The notes beneath the pieces were generated by a model that did no database searches, was not told the origin of the DNA, and worked only from the letters and a program-made list of their open reading frames with translations. The translations under genes were made by a program, and so were the position numbers. From Planctomycetota bacterium (GTDB lineage: Bacteria; Planctomycetota; UBA1135; UBA2386), in assembly GCA_016794565.1 (NCBI GenBank), contig JAEUHQ010000196.1, positions 1-64,000 on the forward strand: 64,000 bases of DNA. The letters are read 5' to 3'. Position 1 is the first letter of the stretch. Each line of letters begins with the position of its first letter. Below are positions 42,647 through 52,639 of the stretch, one piece after another.

Positions 42647-44614
42647 CTACAGTTCGTCCGGTCCGCCGACGTAGCCGAGGAACGCACTCGCCGCGACGAC
42701 GAGCGGGCTCGCGAGCCACACCTGGCCCGGTCCCGAACGGCCGGGGAAGTTGCGGTTGATCGCGCTCACGGTGACCTCGTCCGCAGTGAACGAAACACCC
42801 GGCCCGGCCTTGATGCACGCACCACAACTCGGGTCGATCAGCTCGACGCCGGCGCCTTCGAAGAGCTGGATGTAGCCCATCTTCTCCGCGTAGTCGCGGA
42901 TGCGCTGGCTGCCGAACTGGATGTAGGTCTTGCACTGCAGCGTGCGGCCTTTGTCGAGCGCCTTGCGAACGACGCTCGCGTACATGTCCATGTCCGCCTT
43001 CTTGCCGCCGGTGCACGAGCCGCCGTAGGCGATGTTGGCCTTCACCTTGCCCTGCGTCTTGCGGAGCTCGGACAGCGCGATGCCGTTGCGCGGATCGCCG
43101 GGCGACGCGACGGTCGGCACCAGCGTGCCGAGGTCGATGTCGAACGTCTTCACGTACGACGCGCCCGGGTCGGCCTTCACGATCTGCTTCCGGAGGCGCG
43201 CTGCGTCGGTGCCGCGTTGCGTGCTGATGTAGTCGACGATCACTTCGTCGGCTTCGATGATGCCGGTGAAGCCGCCGGCTTCGACCGCCATGTTGGTCAG
43301 CGTCGCGCGTTCGTCGAGCGACATCGCGGTGACCGCGGGGCCGGCGAACTCGAGCACCTTGCCGATGCCGGCACCCGTCTTGAAGAACTGGTCGCTGAGC
43401 AGGTGCAGCATCAGGTCCTTGGCACACACGCCGCTCGGCATCGTGCCGCGCACGTTGACGCGCACCGACTCCGGCACCTTCACGCGCACGTCCTTCGTGA
43501 ACCAGCTGTTCGCCATGTCGGTGGAGCCGACGCCGAACGCGAAGCAGCCGATCGCGCCCGCCATGCACGTGTGGCTGTCCGTGCCGATCACGAGCTGGCC
43601 CGGCTCGGCGATGTCCTCGATCACGATGTTGTGGCAGATGCCTTCGCTGCCGACGAGGTTGCCGCCGCGGTGCACTTCGCCGTAGAGCTTGACGCCCTGC
43701 TTCTTCGTGAACGCCTCCTGCACCGTCGCGAGCGAGGCGGCCTGTTCCTTCAGGCCCATCTTCACGTGCGCCTCGGGCATGATGCGGTCGAGGAACGTCA
43801 GGTGGTCGCGGAACGCGAACACCGACTGCGGATCGGTGATCTTCGCGTCCTTGCCGAGCCCCATCTTGAACAGCGCTTCCGCCATCGGCGTCACGTACTC
43901 GTGCGAGAAGCGCACGTCCGTGCGGACGAACAGCGCATCGCCCGGCTGCACCGCGGGCACACCGAGGCGACCCGTCTTCGCGTCGGCGATCGCGCGCTGC
44001 GCGATGATCTTCTCGCACAGCGTCATCGGCCGCGCCTTCGTCGTGACGGCGGGCGGCGTCGTCTTGCCCGCGAGGCGCGCCTGGTTGTACGCGAACAGCC
44101 CGCCGTGGCGGACGATCTCGGCGGCGATCGGATCGAGGCCCTTCGTGAACTCTTCGATCGGGATCGCTTCGCCGCGTTCGATGCGCGGCAACAGCGAGAA
44201 GTCGGTCGACGTGAGCAGACCGATGTTCTGGCAGTTCTGGCCGTAGATCTTCTCGATGTTCTTCGCGATCACGAGCTTGATGCCGGCCTTCAGCTCGCTG
44301 TACGGCGCCGTCTCGCGCGAGCTGCCGCAGCCCTTCGACACGCCGCTCACGATCACGGACGCGCCGCTCTTGCCGATCGCGTCCTGCTTCACGTTGCCGC
44401 CGCGCAGGCCGACGAGGCAGTAGCGCGCCAGCGTCTCGTCGTAGTAGTAGCAGACCCAACCGGGCGTGAGCTCGTCGGTCGAGATGTTGTCGATCAGCTT
44501 GCGATCGGCGGCGAACGTGAGGCGCTCGTGCCCGTAGAGCTGCGCCTTCAGCTGCTCCTGGTCCTCGGTGAGGTAGAGCACGCGCCCGTCGAACTTCACG
44601 GTCTTGTCCAGCAT
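42647..44614 (-). CDS. Aconitate hydratase-family protein with swivel domain first (AcnB-like order)
   Basis: Protein of 655 residues. The order of parts is reversed from AcnA: the swivel (LeuD-like) domain is N-terminal (ADRKLIDNISTDELTPGW and SKGCGSSRETAPYSE, about 35-110), and the large iron-sulfur (LeuC-like) domain follows. Iron-sulfur marks are VIGTDSHTCMAG, YGGSCTGGKK and DPSCGACIKAG. AcnB has this order but also an N-terminal HEAT domain that is missing here. Aconitases isomerise citrate to isocitrate; a homoaconitase-type activity cannot be excluded. The thiolase gene ends 7 bp upstream and citrate synthase lies 2.5 kb away on the same strand, supporting a TCA-cycle role. Confidence 0.88.
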   Translation of the reverse strand: MLDKTVKFDGRVLYLTEDQEQLKAQLYGHERLTFAADRKLIDNISTDELTPGWVCYYYDETLARYCLVGLRGGNVKQDAIGKSGASVIVSGVSKGCGSSRETAPYSELKAGIKLVIAKNIEKIYGQNCQNIGLLTSTDFSLLPRIERGEAIPIEEFTKGLDPIAAEIVRHGGLFAYNQARLAGKTTPPAVTTKARPMTLCEKIIAQRAIADAKTGRLGVPAVQPGDALFVRTDVRFSHEYVTPMAEALFKMGLGKDAKITDPQSVFAFRDHLTFLDRIMPEAHVKMGLKEQAASLATVQEAFTKKQGVKLYGEVHRGGNLVGSEGICHNIVIEDIAEPGQLVIGTDSHTCMAGAIGCFAFGVGSTDMANSWFTKDVRVKVPESVRVNVRGTMPSGVCAKDLMLHLLSDQFFKTGAGIGKVLEFAGPAVTAMSLDERATLTNMAVEAGGFTGIIEADEVIVDYISTQRGTDAARLRKQIVKADPGASYVKTFDIDLGTLVPTVASPGDPRNGIALSELRKTQGKVKANIAYGGSCTGGKKADMDMYASVVRKALDKGRTLQCKTYIQFGSQRIRDYAEKMGYIQLFEGAGVELIDPSCGACIKAGPGVSFTADEVTVSAINRNFPGRSGPGQVWLASPLVVAASAFLGYVGGPDEL

Positions 44615-44621
44615 CGCTGCC

Positions 44622-45821
<1,200 letters not shown>

Positions 45822-45927
45822 CCGGAGAGCATCGGGCGACACGACGCCAATCGCAAGTTCGCGACGCGACGCGCCGTGCGGCCCCACGCCGCTGGCCCGG
45901 CATGCCGCGCGACGTAACATCGCGCGC

Positions 45928-46761
45928 ATGCCGAACCTCCTGCGACCGCTCTTCGTCCTGCTGCTCGCCTTGCTGCCGGCCGCTTGCGCGAACCTCAACA
46001 TCTATCCCGACGACGAACTCGAGCCCCTCAGCGTGCAGGCGTACGAGGAGGCGACGAAGGAGACGAAAGGGATCGTCACCGGCACCACGCAGGCCGACAT
46101 GGTGCAGCGCGTGGCGCAGAGAATCGCGGCGACGACGGGCGAGACGTCGTTCCACTGGGAAGCGCGGCTCTTGCGCGCCGACGACGTGCCGAACGCGTTC
46201 TGCCTGCCGAACGGCCGTATCGCCGTCTACACCGGCATCCTGAAGCCCGGTCTCGCGGACACCGAGGACAAACTCGCCGTCGTCATGGGCCACGAGGTCG
46301 CGCACGCGATCCTCCGGCACGGCGGCAAGCGCATGACCCAGGGCACACTGACCAACGCCGGTCTTGCCGCGGTGCAGGCCGGTCTCGGCCTCTCGCAGAT
46401 GAGCAACGAAGCCAAGGGCGGGATCATGGCGGCACTCGGTCTCGGCGCTCAGTACGGCGTGCTGCTCCCCTACAGCCGCGACCACGAGAGCGAGGCCGAC
46501 GTCGAAGGGCTGCGCTACGCGATCCGCGCCGGCTACGACCCGAACGCGGCGCCGACGTTGTGGGAAGGCATGGCCAGGCTCGGTGGCAACTCCACACCCG
46601 AGTGGCTGAGTACGCACCCTGCCTCGGAAGCGCGCGCGCAGAAGCTGCGGGAGATGATCCCGAAGCTGCTCGAGGAGGAGAAGGGATGGAGGCCGGCGCC
46701 AGCGCCGACGACGGGCGGCACGAAGACAGTGAACCCGGACAAGCTGCCGCCGAAGAAGTGA
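45928..46761 (+). CDS. M48-family metalloprotease, lipoprotein
   Basis: Protein of 277 residues. Lipoprotein signal RPLFVLLLALLPAAC with the modified cysteine at position 20. The M48 domain has the zinc motif HEVAH (H122, E123, H126 in MGHEVAHAILRHG) and the third ligand in HESEADVEGLRYA; the typical AFCLPNGRIAVYTGIL precedes it. Members (BepA/LoiP-like) degrade or assist outer-membrane proteins in the periplasm. The C-terminal tail is Pro/Lys-rich. TAACAT lies 7 nt upstream of the ATG with no Shine-Dalgarno site. It is flanked by metabolic genes on the other strand. Confidence 0.92.
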   Translation: MPNLLRPLFVLLLALLPAACANLNIYPDDELEPLSVQAYEEATKETKGIVTGTTQADMVQRVAQRIAATTGETSFHWEARLLRADDVPNAFCLPNGRIAVYTGILKPGLADTEDKLAVVMGHEVAHAILRHGGKRMTQGTLTNAGLAAVQAGLGLSQMSNEAKGGIMAALGLGAQYGVLLPYSRDHESEADVEGLRYAIRAGYDPNAAPTLWEGMARLGGNSTPEWLSTHPASEARAQKLREMIPKLLEEEKGWRPAPAPTTGGTKTVNPDKLPPKK

Positions 46762-47103
46762 AGAGATGGGCGAACTCGGCGCTGCAGCGGACGCGCCGCA
46801 ACGGCGCGCCGCTGAGCGCCGGCAACGGGAGTCCGAGAGCAACCGCGGCGAGCGCGTCGGGCATGGATCGAGGTGGAAGCCTGGCCCGGCGGTCATTTGG
46901 ATTGCAGCGGTGTTTCGCACTCGGTGCGACGCCGGGTACGACGCGCCGCGCAGCCCCAGCCGAGTCGGCGGCCGTTCGCCCCGCGGCGTTGGAGGTGCAG
47001 CGGATCGGCGCCGCCGCAGGCGCGGATGCCCCTTCTGCCCGCGCTGTCGCTCGCCCCGCGGCGACGGAGAATGCAGGGATGACGAACTCGCTCCGCGAGT
47101 TCG
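46762..47103. other. Intergenic repeat-like region (342 bp) between M48 and citrate synthase genes
   Basis: No gene is supported here. The left part, translated forward, gives the peptide NSALQRTRRNGAPLSAG, a phrase I have seen in many spurious annotated ORFs of unrelated genomes, which suggests a dispersed intergenic repeat. Within it, CGCGCCG and CGGCGCG face each other across CAA. A lone AT-rich spot (TCATTTGGATTGCAG, 46893-46907) breaks the high GC. The right end is a perfect hairpin at 47082-47104. The two flanking genes converge, so the region may serve as a bidirectional transcription stop. Confidence 0.5.
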
Positions 47104-47104
47104 T
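47082..47104. terminator. Perfect hairpin at the citrate synthase stop codon
   Basis: ACGAACTCG (47082-47090) and CGAGTTCGT (47096-47104) pair perfectly over 9 bp, with a further C-G pair closing a 3-nt loop. It reaches the last base of the citrate synthase TAA stop (47104-47106). No T-run follows on either strand, so it is either an atypical terminator or the tip of a repeat. Confidence 0.45.
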
Positions 47105-48402
47105 TATCGCTGCTCGACCGATTTGTAGGTGCGCGGCGTGGCGCCCATGTAGATCTGGCGCGGGCGCGTGATCTTGGCCTCGGGGTCGGCCTGGTACTCG
47201 AGCCATTGCGAGACCCAGCCAGGCATGCGACCGATCGCGAAGAAGACCGTGAACAGGTCGACCGGGATGCCGAGCGCCTTGTAGATGATGCCCGAGTAGA
47301 AGTCGACGTTCGGGTACAGCTTGCGGTCGACGAAGTAGCTGTCCTGCAGCGCGATCTGCTCGAGTTCGAGCGCGATGTCGAGCAGCGGATCCTTCCTGCC
47401 GAGCTGCCCGAGCACGTCGTAGCACGCCGCCTTCAGGATCAGCGCGCGCGGATCGTAGTTCTTGTAGACGCGGTGGCCGAACCCCATCAGGCGCACGCCG
47501 CTGTCCTTCTTCTTCGCGAGCTCCATGAACTCGCGCGCAGTGCGGCGGCCGTCGCGGATCGACATCAGCATCTCGATCACCGCCTGGTTGGCGCCGCCGT
47601 GCAGCGGGCCCCACAGCGCGGAGATGCCGGCGGAGACGCTCGCGAACAGGTTCGCGCCCGAGCTGCCGACCGTGCGCACGGTGCTCGTCGAGCAATTCTG
47701 TTCGTGGTCCGCGTGCAGGATCAGCAGCAGGTCGAGCGCGCGCGCCATCACCGGATTCGGCTCGTACTGTTCGCAGGGCGTGCCGAACATCATGTAGAGC
47801 AGGTTCGCGGCGTACGACAGGTCGTTGCGCGGATACATGAACGGCTGCCCGATGCCGTGCTTGTAGCAGTAGGCCGCGATCGTCGGCATCTTGGCGAGCA
47901 GGCGGATCGCGTCGATCCAGTTCTGCTCACGCGTGTTCGGCGAGGCCTTCTGGTAGAAGGTCGAAAGGGCACCGACCGCCGCGGCGCAGACCGCCATCGG
48001 GTGGCCGACCTTCGGCAGGCTCGCGAAGAGCCGCTTCAGGTCCTCGTGCAGCATCGTGTGGTAGGTGATGTCGTGCGTGAACTGCGAGAGCTGCTGCGCG
48101 CTCGGCAGCTGCTGGTGCAGGAGGAGCCACATCACCTCGACGAAGTGGCTGCTCTTCGCGAGTTCTTCGATCGGGTAGCCGGCGTAGCGCAGCACACCCT
48201 GCTCGCCGTCGAGGAACGTGATCTTCGACAGGCACGCTCCCGTGTTGCCGAGGCCCGGGTCGTACGTGATCGCACCGGTCTTCGCGCGCAACTGGCGGAT
48301 GTCGACGGCGATCTCGCCTTCGCTGCCGACCATCACCGGCAGTTCGATCTCGTGGTCACCGAGGGAGAGCTTCGCGGTCTTCGGAACGGTCTCGTGGGTC
48401 AT
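47104..48402 (-). CDS. gltA: Citrate synthase
   Basis: Protein of 432 residues, the length of type II (E. coli-like, hexameric) citrate synthase. The N terminus AKLSLGDHEIELPVMVGSEG and IDIRQLRAKTGAITYDPG-like block align with E. coli GltA. Catalytic residues are in GPLHGGANQAVIEM (His), GFGHRVYKNYDPRA (His) and YPNVDFYSGIIYKA (Asp). It condenses acetyl-CoA and oxaloacetate as the first TCA step. ATG 48402 matches the GltA opening; ATG 48468 would add 22 residues with no family support. The aconitase-like gene lies downstream on the same strand, beyond the M48 gene. Confidence 0.95.
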   Translation of the reverse strand: MTHETVPKTAKLSLGDHEIELPVMVGSEGEIAVDIRQLRAKTGAITYDPGLGNTGACLSKITFLDGEQGVLRYAGYPIEELAKSSHFVEVMWLLLHQQLPSAQQLSQFTHDITYHTMLHEDLKRLFASLPKVGHPMAVCAAAVGALSTFYQKASPNTREQNWIDAIRLLAKMPTIAAYCYKHGIGQPFMYPRNDLSYAANLLYMMFGTPCEQYEPNPVMARALDLLLILHADHEQNCSTSTVRTVGSSGANLFASVSAGISALWGPLHGGANQAVIEMLMSIRDGRRTAREFMELAKKKDSGVRLMGFGHRVYKNYDPRALILKAACYDVLGQLGRKDPLLDIALELEQIALQDSYFVDRKLYPNVDFYSGIIYKALGIPVDLFTVFFAIGRMPGWVSQWLEYQADPEAKITRPRQIYMGATPRTYKSVEQR

Positions 48403-48576
48403 CGCAGCAGCGTCGACGGCAGTCGTTGGCGGGGTCGTGATCGCGGTGCGGAGAGTAGGCCCGGACATGCTTGCTGGCTCCGAAAAAACGGTCGGGAATG
48501 CGCCTCTCTTCGGCTCGCGGCGCAGCCGGAAGTGACCCGGATTCCCCCGTACGCAAGGCGGGGCGCGCCCGCGCCT

Positions 48577-50862
48577 TCAGAGCGGCTCGTTGCCGACCGG
48601 GTAGCGCATCCAGTCGGGGTGGTCGAAGTGCCACCACTCGTGCTCGTTCACGGTGAACCCTTCGGCTTCCATCGCACGCCGGAGGATCGCTCGGAACTCG
48701 CGCTCGAGCGACGTGCCGCCGGGATAGTCCGGGTGAGCGCGGGGAGAGAACTCGTCGAAGTCGCTTGGCATCGCGACAGGCCGGCCCGTCGCACGGTCGA
48801 ACATCGTGAGGTCCACCGCGCAACCGCGGTTGTGGCGCGAGCCCTCCGCGGGATCGGCGACGAAGTGGCGAACGGGTCCCGGCACGGCGTCGTGGAAGAC
48901 CTTCGTGATCCGCCAGGGGCGGTAGGCATCGAAGACGAGCAGCCCGAGCCCCCGCTCCGCGAGCCGGCGGTGCACCCGCACGAGCGCTTCGGCGGCGGGG
49001 CGTTGGAGCCTGGCTCGCGCCCCGGCTGGATAGACCGGGGCGCCGAGGAAGTTGTCGGCCGACGCGTACCGCAGGTCGATGCGGAGCGTCGGGTCGAGCG
49101 GCGCCACGTCGACCAGATCGAACGCACGATCACCTGCCGTCAGCCGTGCGGGCGGAACAACGCCGGCCGATGCTGCGAACAACTCCTCCACCGGTCTCGC
49201 CGGCGCGATGCGGAACCCGCCGGGCGTCGGCCCCGGTCGCCGCGCGAACCGCGCACCGCCGACGACCGCCGCGATGACTGCGCCGTCGGGTCCGCGCTCG
49301 AAGCGCAGCGGATCGCCGCCGTATATGCCCGGGCCGAAACGCCACAGGTCCGGGCCCTCGGGGTCCGGCAGCTCGCGGACGAGCCACTCGATCAGCACCG
49401 CGAGCCGGCCGTGGTCCTCGTAGACGATCAGCACGTCGTGGTCGAAGCCGTACTCGCCGAGCAGCGGCAGCAGCTCGGCCGGCGGCGCATCGGGGACCTG
49501 CTGGTCGCGAACGTAATCCACCACCCCATCATGCATCCTGCCGTCCGGCAACTCACGCAGGCTGCGTCTTCCGAGCGACAGCGGATCGTCGCTCACCAGC
49601 TCGCCGTTCGCCGCGCGCCGGAGTCGCGTGCGCACGCCGATGTTGGGGTCGTACAACAGTTCGCCGTCGCGCTCGTACAGCTCCACCCAGTTGTCGCCGC
49701 AGATCCAGCGACCGGCGAGGCGACGCGCGTCGCTCGCGCCGACGGCCGCTGGGAACTCGGGCGGGGGCAGCGTCTCCCCGCGCCGCGCGGCGAGAGCCAC
49801 TGACAGTGCACGCTCGGCGATCGCCTCGGCGACAGCGTTCGAGAAGTCCTTCGCACACACGACCGCCACGGCCAGCCCGTCGTCGGGCAACGCGCGCAGC
49901 GCCGACGCCGCGCCGTAGACCGCGCCGTCGTGCCCGACTTCGCGGTGCCCGTCGAACGAACCCACGAAGAAGCCGAGCGCGCATCCGTTGTCGACGTCGG
50001 GTGGCAGCGCCCACATCGCCGCCTGGGTGTCGGGTCGCAGCACGCGCTGCTTCGACCACGGGAACCAGCTCGCCGCGAACTGCACGAGGTCGGCAGGGGT
50101 CGTGAGGAGGTTCGCCGCGGGCGAATAGCCGAACGGGAACGTCGGCGTCGCGATCGTGCGACCGTCGTACGTCCACATCACGCCGTTCACGCGGCGCGCC
50201 ACGAGATCCGGCCGCGGTGCGAAGTCGCTGTCGCGCAGGTCGAGCGGATCCAGCACGAGGTCCCGCACGGCGCGCTCGAACGACGTGCCGTGGACCCGCG
50301 CGACGATCTCCCCGACGACACCGAAGCCCGGGTTGCTGTACTTGAACTCGCGACCGGGCGCGAAGACGAGACTCGTGTCGTCGAGGCTCGCGACCGTGGC
50401 CGACAGCGAAGGCGCCGACGGATCGAAGTAGTGACCGACGGGTGACTCGCGCACGAGGCCAGACCGGTGGCCGAGCAGCGTGCGCAGCGTCACCGTTCCG
50501 CCGTAGGGCTTTCGCGGCGCGAAGTCCGGCAGGTACTTCGACACCGGCGCATCGAGGTCGAGCAGGCCGCGCTCGACGAGCGCCATCGCCGCCGTCGCGG
50601 TGAACAGTTTGCTGATCGAGGCAACGCGCAGCACCGCATCCGCGGACGGCACCTCGTCGGGCCCCACCGGGCAGGACCACTGGAGCCGACGGCCCGTGAC
50701 CGGATCCTCCTCGACCACGGCGATCCAGATCCCGGGGATCGCGAACTCGCGGGCATACCGCGCGGCGAAGGCCGACACGTCCGCTGCGCGCACCGACTCG
50801 GCGGAACGCGGGACCGCGCACGAAGCCACTCCGACCAGGACCGCCCACGGAACGACGCGCAT
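48577..50862 (-). CDS. Fusion lipoprotein: serine beta-lactamase/DD-peptidase domain plus VanX-type D-Ala-D-Ala dipeptidase domain
   Basis: Protein of 761 residues. A short lipoprotein-like signal (VPWAVLVGVASC, Cys15) opens it. Residues about 25-350 are a class-C-type serine hydrolase with SISK (S82-x-x-K85) and YSN (175-177); the third motif is likely GHDGAVYGAA. A lipocalin-like/unclear middle follows. Residues about 560-761 are an M15D peptidase: FDAYRPWR (VanX Arg71-like), SRHNRGCAVDLTMFD (His and Asp zinc ligands) and NEHEWWHFDH (catalytic Glu and zinc His). VanX cleaves free D-Ala-D-Ala. Together the two could turn over D-Ala-D-Ala ends of peptidoglycan in the periplasm; that joint role is inference. 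Confidence 0.85.
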   Translation of the reverse strand: MRVVPWAVLVGVASCAVPRSAESVRAADVSAFAARYAREFAIPGIWIAVVEEDPVTGRRLQWSCPVGPDEVPSADAVLRVASISKLFTATAAMALVERGLLDLDAPVSKYLPDFAPRKPYGGTVTLRTLLGHRSGLVRESPVGHYFDPSAPSLSATVASLDDTSLVFAPGREFKYSNPGFGVVGEIVARVHGTSFERAVRDLVLDPLDLRDSDFAPRPDLVARRVNGVMWTYDGRTIATPTFPFGYSPAANLLTTPADLVQFAASWFPWSKQRVLRPDTQAAMWALPPDVDNGCALGFFVGSFDGHREVGHDGAVYGAASALRALPDDGLAVAVVCAKDFSNAVAEAIAERALSVALAARRGETLPPPEFPAAVGASDARRLAGRWICGDNWVELYERDGELLYDPNIGVRTRLRRAANGELVSDDPLSLGRRSLRELPDGRMHDGVVDYVRDQQVPDAPPAELLPLLGEYGFDHDVLIVYEDHGRLAVLIEWLVRELPDPEGPDLWRFGPGIYGGDPLRFERGPDGAVIAAVVGGARFARRPGPTPGGFRIAPARPVEELFAASAGVVPPARLTAGDRAFDLVDVAPLDPTLRIDLRYASADNFLGAPVYPAGARARLQRPAAEALVRVHRRLAERGLGLLVFDAYRPWRITKVFHDAVPGPVRHFVADPAEGSRHNRGCAVDLTMFDRATGRPVAMPSDFDEFSPRAHPDYPGGTSLEREFRAILRRAMEAEGFTVNEHEWWHFDHPDWMRYPVGNEPL

Positions 50863-51224
50863 CGGGGCATCGCACGAACCGCGACGGGCCATTGCCACCG
50901 GAAAACACTGCGGGCCCGAACCCATCGACGCCGACGCAGCCCGGCGAAAGCCCAGGGGGTCCGGTGGTACCCTGTACGCGACTGCGTTCCCGGCGCCCTC
51001 GCCGCGGCACCCCCCCCCTCCCCGCCGGCCCTCCTCCCCGCACGGACCCCATGCCGACCCTACGAGTCCTCGCCGTGACGCGCGCCGGCCCGCGGCGCCC
51101 TTCCGTCCACGCCGCCCGCGGCGGCGCGTGGATCGACGCACCGTTGCGTGCGTGCGGCGCTGCAAGACGGCTCTTCACGCCGTCGATCGAGATCGCCGTG
51201 CACCGGTGATGCCGCGGAGCGCCG
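50863..51224. other. Intergenic region (362 bp) upstream of the VTC operon
   Basis: It probably holds the divergent promoters of the fusion lipoprotein and the VTC-DUF4956-HlyD genes. A TACCCT hexamer is at 50968-50973. A run of nine C (51009-51017) lies in a pyrimidine-rich stretch and could be prone to slippage. A 52-residue frame from 51051 to 51209 has no recognisable family, codon look or start signal and I do not support it as a gene. Confidence 0.5.
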
Positions 51225-51947
51225 ATGACCTACGAGAACCGGTACGAGTGCAAGTTCGTGGTGCCCGAGGCCGTGGCGGCCCGGGTGCTGCGGCGCGTCG
51301 GGGCCTGGATCGAACCCGATCCGCACGCCGCCAGCATGCCGGACCACACGTACGGCATCGCGAGCCTCTACCTCGACGACGAAACGAACAGCCTCTGCCG
51401 TGAGACGCGCGAAGGACGGCTCGATCGCCGCAAGCTCCGGGTCCGCTCGTACGGCGACGGGCCGCTCTTCCTCGAGGTGAAGAGCCGGCGCGACCGGGTC
51501 GTGCGCAAACTGCGTTGCCCGATCCCGGCGGAAACGCTGCCGCGCGTGCTCGCCGGGGAAACGGACGGCATCCACGACTTGTCGGCAGGGCGTCGGAACG
51601 CGCTGCACGAGTTCGTTCGCCTCGTTCTCCTGCACCGCGCCGTGCCGCGGATCGTCGTCCGCTACGACCGGCAGGCGTACGTCGGCATCGACGACGACCG
51701 GCACCGCGTCACCTTCGATCGACGCCTCTGCGCGATGCCGGAGTCCGTCGCCAGGGTGCAGATGCACGACCCCGCCTACGTCACCATCCCGACCGGCGGC
51801 GTGATCCTGGAGTTGAAGTTCAGCGACCGCTGCCCCCCGTGGATGCTCGACACCATTCGCGAACTCCAGCTGGCGCGCCGCTCGTTCTCGAAGTACGCCA
51901 CCTGCGTCGACGCGCTGTTCGTCGAGGACCGATCCGGAGAGCACTGA
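51225..51947 (+). CDS. VTC-domain protein (polyphosphate polymerase-like)
   Basis: Protein of 240 residues that is a single VTC tunnel domain: YENRYECKFVVPEAVAARVL, IASLYLDDETNS, RRKLRVRSYGDGPLFLEVKS, RIVVRYDRQAYV and VILELKFSDRCPPWMLDTI carry the Lys/Arg/Glu residues that line the tunnel. The yeast Vtc4 domain makes polyphosphate from ATP. Bacterial VTC proteins are usually paired with DUF4956 membrane proteins, as here, where the next gene follows after 2 bp. A lipid or glycan-modifying role has not been excluded. Confidence 0.88.
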   Translation: MTYENRYECKFVVPEAVAARVLRRVGAWIEPDPHAASMPDHTYGIASLYLDDETNSLCRETREGRLDRRKLRVRSYGDGPLFLEVKSRRDRVVRKLRCPIPAETLPRVLAGETDGIHDLSAGRRNALHEFVRLVLLHRAVPRIVVRYDRQAYVGIDDDRHRVTFDRRLCAMPESVARVQMHDPAYVTIPTGGVILELKFSDRCPPWMLDTIRELQLARRSFSKYATCVDALFVEDRSGEH

Positions 51948-51949
51948 CG

Positions 51950-52639
51950 ATGTCCGAATTCCTGCGTCAACTCGGCGACCTGACGGTCTCGATGCCGTCG
52001 TTGCCGACGATCGTCTTCCACCTGCTCCTCGCTTTCGTTCTCGGCAAACCGCTCGCGTGGGTCTACGTCGCCACGCACCACGGCGTGAGCTACTCGCGCT
52101 CGTTCGTCCACGCGCTCGTCCTGCTCGCGATGATCGTCACCGTGGTGATGCTCGCGGTCGGCGACAGCCTGGCGCGCGCATTCGGGCTGTTCGGTGCACT
52201 CGCGCTGATCCGCTTCCGCACGCCGATCAAGGACAGCCGCGACACGGTGTTCTTGTTCCTCTCGGTCGCGATCGGCATCACGGTCGGCGTACAGAACACG
52301 ACCCTCGCGGTCGTCGGCACCGGCTTCGTGCTGCTCGCGGCGATCTACCTCTACGGCATCCGCTTCGGGGAACGGATCGACAACGACGGCGTGCTCCGCT
52401 TCTCCTTGCCGGCCCAAGGCCAGCACGACGATCGCCTGCGCTCCGTGCTGCGTCACTACTGCCGCCATTTCGCCCTGGTGAGCCTGCGCGACTCGCGACT
52501 CGAGGGTGCGATGGATTTCGCCTACCAGCTGCGACTGCACGACACGGGCACCCACGAAGCGCTCGTTGCCGACGTCCGCGCGATTCCGGGCGCCTGCAAC
52601 GTCAGCCTCCTCGTCCAGAACGAACACGAGGAGATCTGA
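51950..52639 (+). CDS. DUF4956 membrane protein
   Basis: Protein of 229 residues. About four membrane helices in the N-terminal half (TIVFHLLLAFVLGKPLAWVY, ALVLLAMIVTVVMLAV and two more) include the family core LFGALALIRFRTPIKDSRDT, then VFLFLSVAIGITVGVQ. A soluble C-terminal domain of ~90 residues ends the protein. DUF4956 genes are regularly found beside VTC-domain genes, and here the VTC stop is 2 bp upstream and the HlyD-type start overlaps this stop by one base. It may form the membrane channel or acceptor for the VTC product; this is inference. Confidence 0.85.
   Translation: MSEFLRQLGDLTVSMPSLPTIVFHLLLAFVLGKPLAWVYVATHHGVSYSRSFVHALVLLAMIVTVVMLAVGDSLARAFGLFGALALIRFRTPIKDSRDTVFLFLSVAIGITVGVQNTTLAVVGTGFVLLAAIYLYGIRFGERIDNDGVLRFSLPAQGQHDDRLRSVLRHYCRHFALVSLRDSRLEGAMDFAYQLRLHDTGTHEALVADVRAIPGACNVSLLVQNEHEEI

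Noticed and set aside
48577..51165. A longer 862-residue version of the serine hydrolase/VanX fusion
   Set aside because: The extra N-terminal ~100 residues are low-complexity Arg/Gly. The ATG at 50862 gives a lipoprotein-type signal immediately.
51051..51209. A possible 52-residue peptide upstream of the VTC gene
   Set aside because: No start signal, family or codon pattern supports it; composition is like non-coding high-GC DNA.
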